Positions 56,801-62,224 of a DNA stretch of 64,000 bases are shown here, one piece after another. Below the pieces are notes generated by a model, which saw only the letters and a list, made by a program, of their open reading frames with translations, ran no database searches and was not told the DNA's origin. Position 1 is the stretch's first letter. Each line of letters begins with the position of its first letter. A program made the translations under genes and the position numbers. This stretch comes from Dastarcus helophoroides (Eukaryota; Arthropoda; Insecta; Coleoptera; Bothrideridae), in the NCBI GenBank assembly GCA_028583605.1, contig CM053326.1, positions 35,248,931 to 35,312,930 of the forward strand. Direction: 5' to 3'.

Positions 56801-59106
56801 GTCAAGAAAAAAAGTCGAAATTTTTGGTAATAAAAAATTGAATTTACTAAACTAAGTGTCAACACTAAATTGTAAAAGAGTCGGTGCTTGAAATATAGTC
56901 TTATATTCTAAGGGTTGCTGGGGCTTAACTGTCATCTGCCAACTTAACCATAGAATAAGAAATTTCGACTTATCTTGAAATTTCGTGAAAAAAAGTTGAA
57001 ATTTCGAGATTAAAGCCGAAATTTCGACTTTATCTATGAAATTTCCTCAAAAAAAGTCGAAATTTGGAAAAAAAGTCGAAATTTGGAAAATAAAGTAGAA
57101 ATTTTCACTTTAATCTCGTAATTTCCAGTTTAAACTTCATATTTCTAAATATATTTTTATAAATGAATGCCCTTTCTACATCTTTGCAAAAAACCAAAAA
57201 AGCATAAATAAAAAACAAAGCAGAAAATAAATATGTATCAAATTTTTCTAATTAGGAATAAATAATTAAAATATAAATATTAGTGTTTAAAATCCAAGAA
57301 AAAACTTTCTAAATTAAACTACGCCAATTCATCATTATCATTCAATTTTTCTTTTATTAGAAATGTTTTAAAAATTCACCAAGGCGATTAATCGGAAATC
57401 GATCTTTCAGCACCCAATTTTATCGGGAATCGATACTTTTGCTCACGATTCGAATCGATCCAAAAATCGATTATTTTAAAAAGGAATCGACATCCCTAAT
57501 GTGAAGACAGTATGATGGTGGAAAAAGTAAATATTACAAATAAAATTTCGTTTTTCATCGAAATTTTGAGCACCAAATGATTAAGATGGATCGACTTTAT
57601 TCGAATACGTAAGATTACGACGACGATGTGCTGTTTAGTTCCAAATAAAGCTTCCAAATAATTTTTTATGTTTTTATTATAACCAATCTGTAGGGTATAG
57701 CTTAGAAAGATGTAACATATGAAGACAGAATTGTAATGGAAAAAGAAAATAATATTACAGATGAACTTTCGTTTTTCATTGAAATTTTGACCACTAAATG
57801 ATTAAGATGAATACGAATACGTAAAATTATGAAGGTGATCTGCGGTTTATTTTAAAATGGAGCTTCTGACTAGTTTCTAGAGTATCTAGCATAACCATTC
57901 AATAAGGAACTGCTTAGCAATAGGTTTATATGAAGGCAAAATTATAGTGGAAAAAGAAAATATTACTGATGAAATTTCGTTTTCCATTCAAATTTTGACC
58001 ACCAAATGATTATTATGATAGATCGACTTTATTTGAATACGTAAGATTACGACGACGATATGCTACTTAGTTTCAGATAAAGCTTCTGATTAGTTTTTAA
58101 GGTTTTTAGAATAACCAGTCTACGGGGTATAGCTTAGAAAAATGTTCCACTTGAAGGCAAAATTATAGTGGAAAAAGAAAATATCACTGATGAATTTTCG
58201 TTTTTTATTGAAATTTTCACCACCAAATAATTATTAAGATGGGTTAATTGTACCCGAATACGTAAGATGATGAAGGCGACATGCTGTATGCTTTAAAATG
58301 AAAACTTTTGATTAGTTTCTAGAGTCTCCAGCATAACCATTCAATAATGTATTGCTTAGAACAATGTTCATATGAAGACAAAATTACAATGGAAAAAGAA
58401 AATATTACTGATGAAATTTCGTTTTTCGTTGAAATTTTGACCTCCAAATAATTATTAAGAGGGATCGCCTTTATTCGAAAACGAAAGATTACGACGACGA
58501 TATACTGTTTAGTTTCAGATGAAGCTTCTGGTTGGTTTTTAGCATAATTAATATATAGGGCATAACTTCGAAAAATGTTCCACTGGAAGGCAAAATTATA
58601 GTGAAAAAAGGAAATATTACTGATGAACTTTCGTTTTTTATTGAAATTTTGACCACCAAATGATTATTAAGATGGACTGATTTTTCCCAAATCTGTTGTT
58701 TACTTTAAAAAGAAGTTCCTGATTAGTTTTTAGTCTCCAGCTTAACCATTCAATAACGTACTGCTTAGAAAAATGTTCATATGAAGGCAAAATTCCTTTT
58801 TCATTAAAAGTTCGACTACCAAAACCATAGATGAGTATCAAGAATAATCGGTTTTGATTGAATACAAATGGGCCTACTGATTCTTAGTACGAAACATTCA
58901 CAAATTCTTAACTACGCCACTTGGAAATTACACGATTTAATATCTATATTTTCATGACATCATGACTATTCCAAATTCCGTCAGTGGTTCTTTGTTTTGT
59001 TTATAAATAATATCTTCAAAAGTCACAATTTGTTTATATAATCCAGAGTCTCTGATATAATCAATCAAAAACTAAACTCACCCGTGTTCTGTAATGTGTA
59101 TTTCAT
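32696..59106 (-). CDS. HPSE: Heparanase (GH79 endo-beta-glucuronidase), 11 exons
   Basis: Cleaves heparan sulfate chains of matrix and cell-surface proteoglycans. I assembled it from minus-strand exons 59106-59082, 51136-51103, 49574-49353, 49166-48964, 48911-48735, 46196-45968, 42419-42286, 42232-42054, 41984-41834, 33419-33311 and 32855-32696. Every junction has GT/AG and compatible phase, and the sum is 1623 bases (540 residues plus stop), close to the 543 of the human enzyme. Signatures in order: LSPAYLRVGG; NWELGN joined to EPNAF (proton-donor Glu of NEP); GPDTTRP; SWHHYYFDGKTA; WLGETSSAWGGG (nucleophile Glu); the C-terminal SIGFWVIPTPHF. The N-terminus carries a hydrophobic anchor (PYIIIPFTLGIPVLLMFIF), suggesting a type II membrane protein or uncleaved signal. 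Introns 1, 5, 6 and 9 are swollen with repeats; intron 9 hosts a receptor gene. The first two exons are the least certain. Confidence 0.88.
33311..33419 (-). CDS. HPSE: Heparanase exon 10
   Basis: Acceptor tttttttag, donor gtaggtaag. It encodes VFGANVGDTETQIKIQNI, then SAYILTSKDSLQSR, corresponding to the beta-sandwich part of heparanase (Y.L.P...LLS before the VQLNG motif). Phases 1 in and 2 out both match neighbours that are 8.4 kb and 455 bases away. Confidence 0.82.
33420..33825. other. Intronic DNA without recognisable gene
   Basis: Part of heparanase intron 9. A short plus-strand frame beginning MADEVVQLLVKRQ at about 33490 is seen but has no support. Confidence 0.4.
33826..35090 (-). 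mobile_element. Near-complete mariner element in heparanase intron 9
   Basis: 1265 bases, flanked by TA on each side, with terminal inverted repeats ttgggttggcaagaaagtaa of about 27 bases. The minus-strand transposase has the helix-turn-helix N-terminus (HFRHILLFYFRKGRKAAE), then the catalytic D,D34D set: Asp in ITGDEQWV, Asp in HHDNASPHT, Asp in PDLAPSDYHLF. Two small lesions break the frame: one near 34205 just before the second Asp, and one in a run of six T at about 33995 before the C-terminal KFYERG..KLQERW. Otherwise full length, so a young insertion. It resembles the mellifera/cecropia branch by eye. Confidence 0.93.
35091..35869. other. AT-rich intronic DNA
   Basis: Low-complexity, no gene. 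The last 40 bases (from about 35832, gtggaggatt onward) match the 3' flank of IR-b at about 29847, so they belong to the duplicated receptor unit. Confidence 0.5.
35870..37507 (-). CDS. Divergent ionotropic receptor IR-c, nested in heparanase intron 9
   Basis: Intact single-exon frame of 545 residues, candidate chemosensory ligand-gated channel. S1 region with FDISTPYMDMGLLLVYP, TM1 (VYFAIAGTVIVLSIFW), pore loop ILSLLVGQPANV, TM2 (FFACVLLLAFSVIVMYGS), S2, and TM3 near the end (GAFYLIIFGLGVSVVAFTF). It is closest to IR-b: the pore-to-TM2 stretch is almost identical. The C-terminus is a few residues shorter because a Trp codon (tgg in IR-b) reads tga here. It lies on the same strand as heparanase, entirely within one of its introns, so it must have its own promoter and escape host splicing. 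Ligand unknown. Confidence 0.9.
   Translation of the reverse strand: MNITMLMWSTLPQIDFFFKNFSNTLLCNNGLIIIGNLDKYLSHQSVQCPILIYSLEVTLALGSNFIFVDPSVEYLNNTLTRLTTRRYFKYQGFYMILSNSTENLHDLFALLSTFQISRMAAYVFNSKGTLYTWQPLEYGSRCGERVKIKRKRHYSEFKVGNTTCKLKLSLRNITGYFLFPDVLERFPLKMFENLYGIDWSWATFREHIEYNNEYLRNGTLHMLNEDIKLKRLDLISGNFHLADLDIDLYDSFDISTPYMDMGLLLVYPKREKSPSMSIFNIFTKKVYFAIAGTVIVLSIFWPFFQKYSVAHIIASFATILSLLVGQPANVSPKLFSSRTFFACVLLLAFSVIVMYGSNLNAVMTYPGFEKKFENLQEVIESDFPIELPKFMQKSLQKENTSISRQLLAKARFFDISERYGDNPKDKPHWQIHLLETVRKKDVATVCDELTFDLNWISAELHHISYEETYHVMLLRKGHPLGDRLNDQILMTTEHGLVKMERLHLSNKVVHEYVSLQIEHLLGAFYLIIFGLGVSVVAFTFEIINH
37508..37700 (-). promoter_or_regulatory. Upstream module of IR-c
   Basis: Same ordered blocks as upstream of IR-b: attaggaaatataaatgt, aacaagaaattcattt, agagtagaacaattg and gaaaaaagctcattag (37634-37647). 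Beyond these, a further shared piece near tacaaaagaaaac. The duplication therefore carried at least 190 bases of upstream DNA. Confidence 0.55.
37701..38022. other. AT-rich intronic DNA
   Basis: No gene seen between the receptor upstream module and the LINE fragment. Confidence 0.35.
38023..39505 (-). mobile_element. 5'-truncated LINE fragment (CR1/L2-like), copy 1, split by a MITE
   Basis: Minus-strand LINE 3' portion in two parts, 39505-38927 and 38294-38023, interrupted by the insertion at 38295-38926. It encodes the C-terminal part of an RT protein (LVDFNASKTQAAVFSKK; then LDSIQRRAIPLIDDESLTDS; then LPPRAKF-like, and after the insert SETANSCAVQLDTVRTSVYG and SKLWNLLPKGIFPKNYNL), followed by the element's 3' end next to a T-run at 38030 (A-rich tail on the minus strand). 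Same family as 46278-48690. Confidence 0.82.
38295..38926. mobile_element. hAT-like MITE with 21-base perfect inverted repeats
   Basis: Ends are cagagactaaatagactgaa(c) at 38295-38315 and its exact complement at 38906-38926. Flanked by an 8-base duplication agtacgcc at 38287-38294 and 38927-38934. The related LINE at 46278-48690 shows the uninterrupted site with one agtacgcc (46535-46542). The CAG...CTG ends and 8-base duplication are hAT hallmarks. 632 bases with no coding capacity. Confidence 0.93.
39581..41261 (+). pseudogene. Decayed copy of an insect multicopy protein family (function unknown)
   Basis: Starts MSPVRKYVNSSDSFCYICG, with a Cys-pair zinc-finger-like N-terminus. Frame changes follow near 39730 and 39950, then VPATLEEIPTSDEDG, YRIFIDSSKSSHKAVLLYNA, a GDFKILDMSLGHQSGFTKFP segment with FLCLWDS, LPPLHIKLGLMKQFVKS, and finally LKVHFLHSHIDYFPENL and EEQGERFHQDIKEMEKRYQG. 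I recognise this arrangement as a protein that recurs in many copies in insect genomes and is usually left uncharacterised; that recollection is from general knowledge, not a search. At least four frame changes and a stop make this copy non-functional. It lies in heparanase intron 9 on the opposite strand. Confidence 0.72.
41262..41833. other. AT-rich intronic DNA
   Basis: Between the decayed gene and heparanase exon 9. An 82-codon frame at 41354-41602 has no recognisable feature and looks compositional. Confidence 0.4.
41834..41984 (-). CDS. HPSE: Heparanase exon 9
   Basis: Acceptor attatag, donor gtaaata. It encodes DWWISLFYKRLVSEKVL, then VRLYCHCTLKAA, matching the PDYWLS.L.K.LVG..VL and RVY.HC motifs of heparanases. 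Confidence 0.88.
42054..42232 (-). CDS. HPSE: Heparanase exon 8 (catalytic nucleophile)
   Basis: Completes WLG and continues ETSSAWGGGAANLSDRF, then WIDKLGLAAKLGLDVVIRQ and FGGFYSLI. The Glu codon at 42230-42228 is the GH79 nucleophile of the conserved GETSSA.GGGAP block. Flanked by introns of 69 and 53 bases. Confidence 0.92.
42286..42419 (-). CDS. HPSE: Heparanase exon 7
   Basis: Begins with the last base of the second His of HHYY: YYFDGKTATVEDFLNTTIFD, then LGLSQPVWL. Acceptor attttag, donor gtaattt. Phase 2 in and 1 out. Confidence 0.9.
42420..45967. repeat. 3.5 kb polarity-switching low-complexity array (heparanase intron 6)
   Basis: From about 42600 to 44100 the plus strand is T-rich with recurring aaatttcgacttttt motifs. 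From about 44150 to 45880 it is A-rich with recurring aaaaagtcgaaatttt motifs, the reverse complement. The switch lies near 44130. The whole intron is made of this; no gene is seen in it. Confidence 0.75.
45968..46196 (-). CDS. HPSE: Heparanase exon 6
   Basis: Acceptor ttttgtag, donor gtgagtt. Supplies the rest of the NEP Glu codon, then PNAFEHRFNKQLSATQLAED, SLIIGPDTTRP and VDVVSWH. All are conserved heparanase landmarks. Confidence 0.93.
46278..48690 (-). mobile_element. LINE copy 2 (CR1/L2-like) filling heparanase intron 5
   Basis: Minus-strand element reading from about 48690 down to a T-rich end at 46278. Segments in order: pre-RT region (VIDEAKGDFDRKMRQRLINF), SKASGLDGISAIVL, PVPKKGKRNQANNHRPISLL, the RT core with ALDISKAFDRVWHRSLLAKL, INAGVPRGSVLSPTLFLVH and YADDSNLVSSF, then the C-terminal LGFLFRAKKCFTSHQLLTLY. 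Several frame breaks. No endonuclease is seen, so it is 5'-truncated. A roughly 200-base piece is duplicated in tandem (47037-47430). Confidence 0.85.
47037..47430. repeat. ~200-base tandem duplication inside LINE copy 2
   Basis: 47037-47235 and 47236-47430 both run from ccattccagaataat through gtctgctgtt-type sequence, agtcgatct, ggtttgtcgga, gatgacacaaggtta and gtaggagacagaac, with scattered differences. Confidence 0.75.
48735..48911 (-). CDS. HPSE: Heparanase exon 5 (proton-donor region)
   Basis: Acceptor attttag, donor gtaaaaa. Encodes DQWLALNKLSEAANFDLVFD, then LNVLKR, WNYTNADELFDFSNRH and INWELGN. It ends with the first base of the proton-donor Glu codon. Separated from exon 4 by a 52-base intron. 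Confidence 0.92.
48964..49166 (-). CDS. HPSE: Heparanase exon 4
   Basis: Encodes DPRIIYLMKQLSPAYLRVGG, the most diagnostic heparanase N-terminal motif, then NLADCLTFSP and a hydrophilic stretch ending DFTMTG. The hydrophilic stretch corresponds to the region excised as a linker in vertebrate heparanase; whether this enzyme is processed is unknown. Confidence 0.92.
49353..49574 (-). CDS. HPSE: Heparanase exon 3 (membrane anchor and first strand)
   Basis: Acceptor tttttag, donor gtaagt. A strongly hydrophobic run PYIIIPFTLGIPVLLMFIF is followed by TYVNFEGYLRQTNKKFLSVA and LDTSNI, matching the FLSV.ID start of the heparanase barrel. Confidence 0.82.
49575..51102. other. Heparanase intron 2, no gene seen
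   Basis: AT-rich, 1.5 kb. A 65-codon minus-strand frame near 50322-50519 has no recognisable feature. Confidence 0.45.
51103..51136 (-). CDS. HPSE: Heparanase exon 2 (34 bases, tentative)
   Basis: Acceptor ctgttgcag, donor gtaaaat. Reads (D)ENVQVQDMTMR and joins exon 3 in phase 2 as ...RAGKSNLPY. Supported only by splice sites and phase; an in-frame ATG inside it (MTMR) could be an alternative start. Confidence 0.5.
51160..51873. repeat. Dimeric tandem satellite, left block
   Basis: Units of about 210-240 bases starting near 51163, 51403, 51624 and 51835 (landmark accaaatgattatta). Type A units carry gtgctgtttagttc and ccaatctgtagggtatagc; type B carry tgcggtttattttaaaatgg and ccattcaataacg or its variants. 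The array resumes at 57499 after a 5.6 kb insertion. Confidence 0.85.
52355..54647 (-). mobile_element. Kolobok-like (TTAA) DNA transposon with Mutator-like transposase
   Basis: 2293 bases bounded by TTAA on both sides (52351-52354 and 54648-54651), with 18-base perfect inverted repeats ggggtaacaccactgtaa. The minus-strand transposase is recognisable: a Cys-rich start near 54000, RLLGIGLNGIIKFCVFMELP, VSGDGSWRKREFSSLFGITS, KSKYCKSCEHWK and NHEGSAGKMEVDSVVQMFQR. Then comes the catalytic Asp region VMVTAKPSK near 53330 (shifted frame), and MGTRLGNLKKKVKGLGGKGK, LIDQLTIYYGLAKRRNSDS and TDENPQHEKC. Stops near 54003 and frame breaks near 53270-53370 inactivate it. The residues match the family annotated as Mutator-like transposase domain; with TTAA ends I assign it to Kolobok by inference. 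Confidence 0.85.
54652..57360. repeat. Minisatellite of aaatttcgac/gtcgaaattt units, switching polarity near 56260
   Basis: From about 54940 to 56240 the plus strand repeats ctcgaaatttcgactttttt. From about 56340 to 57130 it repeats gtcgaaatttcgagaaaaaa, the reverse complement. The unit is near 20 bases. Two unrelated islands sharing aactgtcatctgc and aaccatagaat occur at 56282-56330 and 56913-56960. Open frames here are artefacts of the repeat. Confidence 0.85.
57499..58840. repeat. Dimeric tandem satellite, right block
   Basis: Continuation of the array at 51160. Unit starts near 57571 (A), 57790 (B), 58000 (A), 58221 (B), 58442 (A) and 58654 (B), giving a dimer period near 430 bases. Type markers alternate strictly. 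Confidence 0.87.
58841..59081. other. 5' end of heparanase intron 1
   Basis: Unique-looking AT-rich DNA between the satellite and exon 1. No feature recognised. Confidence 0.4.
59082..59106 (-). CDS. HPSE: Heparanase exon 1 (25 coding bases, tentative)
   Basis: Minus-strand ATG at 59106-59104 reads MKYTLQNT and ends in phase 1 at the strong donor gtgagtttag. Joined to exon 2 it gives the codon G|AT (Asp). Predicted from phase, donor strength and position next to a divergent gene; transcript evidence would be needed. Confidence 0.45.
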
Positions 59107-59287
59107 TTTTTAGGTTATGTTTATGTTTTTCTCTGCTGTCATTTTAGTATCATGTTAAAAGACCCCTGGTCACGATAAACTCACAACCCCCGACCAAGAA
59201 GCTTCTTGTCCCCGGCGGCATTTTTGTTTTATTATTCATGTTGTTAATTGTACTGAACTGATAACATTTTCTTTTTGTGATATAATA
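59107..59287. promoter_or_regulatory. Putative bidirectional promoter, heparanase / THAP gene
   Basis: 181 bases between divergent start codons. It contains a locally GC-rich patch, cttgtccccggcggc near 59205, unusual in this AT-rich window. Promoter role is inferred from gene orientation. Confidence 0.4.
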
Positions 59288-60654
59288 ATGGTGAGCTCAT
59301 GTTGTGCATCTGCTTGCACACAAAGAGCGATAAAAGGATCCAGTATTTCATTTCATTCGTAAGTATTCATATATCTTTAATTTATTAAAAATTGTAGAAC
59401 TTACAATTTGGGTCTAGATTCCCAAAGGATCCTATAGTTAGAAGAAAATGGCTAGTTGCACTTGGAAGAGAGGAAGTCTCCGAAAGCATCAAAGTTTGTG
59501 GGAAACATTTCCAGGAATCCGATTATATTTTCCAATTTGGCAGGAAGCGCCTGAAGGTTGGCATTGTTCCAACGATTTTTGATCACCGGGGACATTTAAA
59601 AAAGCCGGTAGTTCCGGAAACGAAAAAGCAGGGCTGCAAGAGGAGAGCAACTGCCTAAACAGATTGAACCGACAACAAATAATTCTTCACTAGCAGCCAA
59701 GAGACAAGGCGGAAAAAAATGAAACAGAATTGGCGGATGTGAAGCCGTGTAAGCAAATTAAATTGACAATAAATACTTCAAAGAAGGAAGTTGAAGTTAT
59801 GGATGCCATGCTGCCTAAACAAGGACTGACAATAAAAAATACTTCATCAGCACCAAGAAACATGAGTGAAGAGCTAGCGGAAGATGATGAAATAGAATCG
59901 AACTTGGAAATCATGGACTCGAAACTGTCTCAACAAACTGAGCTGATAGCTTCACAATCACCAAGAATTAAGAATGAAGAATTAGCAAAAGAAAACGAAG
60001 TAGAATTAAAAACTGAAATTATGGACGTGATGCTAGCTGAACAAATTGAGCTTATAACTCAAGCACCAAGAATTAAGAATGAAGAAGAAACTAAAATAGA
60101 ATCAAAAACTGAAGACATGAAGCTGCCAGAACAAATTGAGCTGACAACCCCACCAGCGCTAAGAATCAAGAATGAAGAACCATCAGAAGAAATTGAAATA
60201 GAACCAAACATTGAATTAATGGCTGTAAAGCTATTTGAACAAATTAAGCTGATAACAAAAAATACTTTACTGGCTTCAACAGTTAATAGTGAACCACTTG
60301 GAAGAAAACAAAGCAGAAATTCAAATTAAAACTTTGAAGGGAAAACGGTTAGTTAAATTAATTATATGTACATCTAAGTATACTTCTTTTATTATCCACA
60401 GAAATGTAAGGCAACCCATTTATTTTGGAGATTATAAGTTTGCTCAGCTAAAAACTGATGAGGCAAGAAGATTATGGCATGTTGCAAACAGGCAAATTAG
60501 ATCATATCGATCAAAGATAAATCTGTTAACAGTAAAGGTGCATAGACAACAGAGAAAAATCCAAACTTTGCAAGATTTGCTACCTCATTTAAAAAACAAA
60601 GGGAGGATCTCAAAAAATTGTTTTAGTTTAGTGTACAACAATAATTTAAATTGA
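59288..60654 (+). pseudogene. THAP-domain (C2CH zinc finger) gene with frameshifts
   Basis: Exon 1 (59288-59358) encodes MVSSCCASACTQRAIKG and SFH. A 59-base intron (59359-59417) leads to exon 2 with FPKDPIVRRKWLVALGRE, KVCGKHFQESDY and VGIVPTIFDH. That is a THAP domain with its C..C and C..H ligands, the FP and W residues, and the closing P.IF. The frame stops at 59656, but related coding continues in other frames: a long acidic region with about five copies of a degenerate ~40-residue repeat (core like LPEQIELTT...RIKNEE...EIMD), then after a probable 54-base intron (60348-60401) a basic coiled-coil end (QQRKIQTLQDLLPHLKNKG) to 60654. At least three small frame changes (near 59650, 59710, 60295) lie between. 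THAP proteins bind DNA and often derive from P-element transposases. Pseudogene or indel errors. Confidence 0.72.
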
Positions 60655-61145
60655 TAAGGCCAAAATTGTTATATGACTAGGCTTAAGGTGAAGTGTAATT
60701 ATAAATTAGGTGAATAAAATGTAAAAGTAAGAAGTAATAATTTCATAGTGGATATGTATAAACAGGAAATAGATACTAAGCATAATTTCAATGTGGGTTT
60801 AAAAACATAGTTGTGGCAGCTGTTTTGGTTTGCCCCAAAATCAATATTTTCAAATTACCTCGATCATCAAATTAGGCAAAATCTATTCTGTACTGCAATT
60901 GGAATTTCCACAATTTATATTATTTTTAAATAATACAGATTTCCATTTCAATGAAAACAATGGAACATTTGCAACTTTTAGTTTCTTACTTCCAATTACA
61001 AAATATAATAAGGATCAGTAAAACGCCCAAATTTCCTTGTTATTTCTATAATTTCATTTAGATACATATCTAAGACTTAATTTACAAAAAGTACTTTATC
61101 TAGCAAAATTGTTACACACGAATATTCTTAAAACAAGCCGCATGC
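60655..61145. other. Intergenic spacer between convergent genes
   Basis: 3' ends of the THAP gene (+) and RBM22 (-) face each other here. AT-rich. No gene seen; the 63-codon frame at 60830 has no support. Confidence 0.45.
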
Positions 61146-62224
61146 TCACTCTTGTTTGTCTGCATGCAGCTGAGTTGCGCCTAACCTACTGGGATCTTGA
61201 CTTGGGTAGTGAACTGTAGTCTTTGCCGATTCACTAGTAACTGTGCTAGATGCGGAATTAGCAGGCGGAGGGAAGGCCGGCAACTGTGGTGGATTAAAGA
61301 AGAAAGGTGGAATCGGAGGAGGGCCAAATATAGGAGGAACCATAAGTGAAGCTGGAGGAGGCATATTTGGCAAAGGAATGTGTCCAGGTTCCAAATTGAA
61401 GAAGTTATTGCTGAGTTCGGGCAATGCTCCCGGTAATCCTGGTACCGGTTCGTATACTTCCAAGTTTTGGTGGCCAATTGCCGGCCCAACTTTGCCCTGA
61501 GATCTACCCCATTTTATAGTTAGGCGTCTACCGCCTAAAATGAGTTTGTTAAATGTTTTTTCAGCGGCCGTTTCCGCGGCAATTCTCGTTGTGTATTGGA
61601 CAAAGGCGCATTGTTGTTTAGGTACCAAACTTATCGACCTGATTTCACCGTATTGATAGAAGTGGTCCCTGTAAGATAAAAATTGTTAAAACATTCCCAG
61701 CTAGGAAGAATGACACATACCTGATATCCTGCTCAGTTAGATTACCTAAGTTGCCAATGTACAAGGTAGTTATGCTCTTGTCATCAGGCGGTGGTAAGGC
61801 TGGCATGGCGGCAGCTCTCTTCAAGAGTTTATCTGCAACAGGATCATTTATACCGTAGTAACGATCCCTAATGTTTTGATCAGCCAATGGATCATCAGGA
61901 TCAGTAGGTTTTTCGTGCCGATAGGGACACTCTTCGCCTCTCCTGCACTCTCCTTTAACCCAAAATGAACAAACGTGCGGCCTGTTCCTTTTATAATACG
62001 GAGCGGTACGAGCCAATCTCATTAGCAAATCATTCGGTTCGTTTAATTTGCTGTTGTGAGTTAATGCGCCAGCATCGGATCGTTGAAGCTAAAAATGATT
62101 ATTACTGGTTGCTTCTGATATATTCAATAATAAATACCTCTCGTTCCATATTTTGTATATAGTATTCTTTATTGACATCGCTTTTTGGAAGGTCATCCTT
62201 CAACTTTAAGGCAGCATCTCGAAC
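61146..62224 (-). CDS. RBM22: Pre-mRNA splicing factor RBM22 (3' part, partial)
   Basis: RBM22/Slt11-type spliceosome component that contacts U6 and the intron near the catalytic centre. Three exons are present: 62224-62138 ([20 protein letters not shown], then YYIQNMERE), 62088-61721, and 61668-61146. Exon 2 of this set holds the CCCH zinc finger [39 protein letters not shown] and the start of the RRM ([10 protein letters not shown]). Exon 3 completes the RRM ([32 protein letters not shown]) and the proline-rich tail ending near [12 protein letters not shown]. Introns of 52 and 49 bases keep phase (61669-61720 in phase 2). The N-terminal half, with its zinc-binding domain, should lie beyond 64000. 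Highly conserved, no lesions. Confidence 0.95.

Larger units (their letters stand above)
51874..57498. mobile_element. 5.6 kb composite insertion with tagggatgtcgat ends (hAT-like?)
   Basis: Left end tagggatgtcgat (51874) and right end atcgacatcccta (57498) are inverted. Both subterminal zones are rich in atcgat and cgatcgatc motifs (51900-52010 and 57380-57480), an arrangement known from hAT elements. It interrupts the satellite; about 120 bases of a satellite unit appear lost at the junction and I see no clear target duplication. No transposase of its own is recognised. The interior holds a Kolobok-like element and a long simple-sequence array. Confidence 0.6.
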
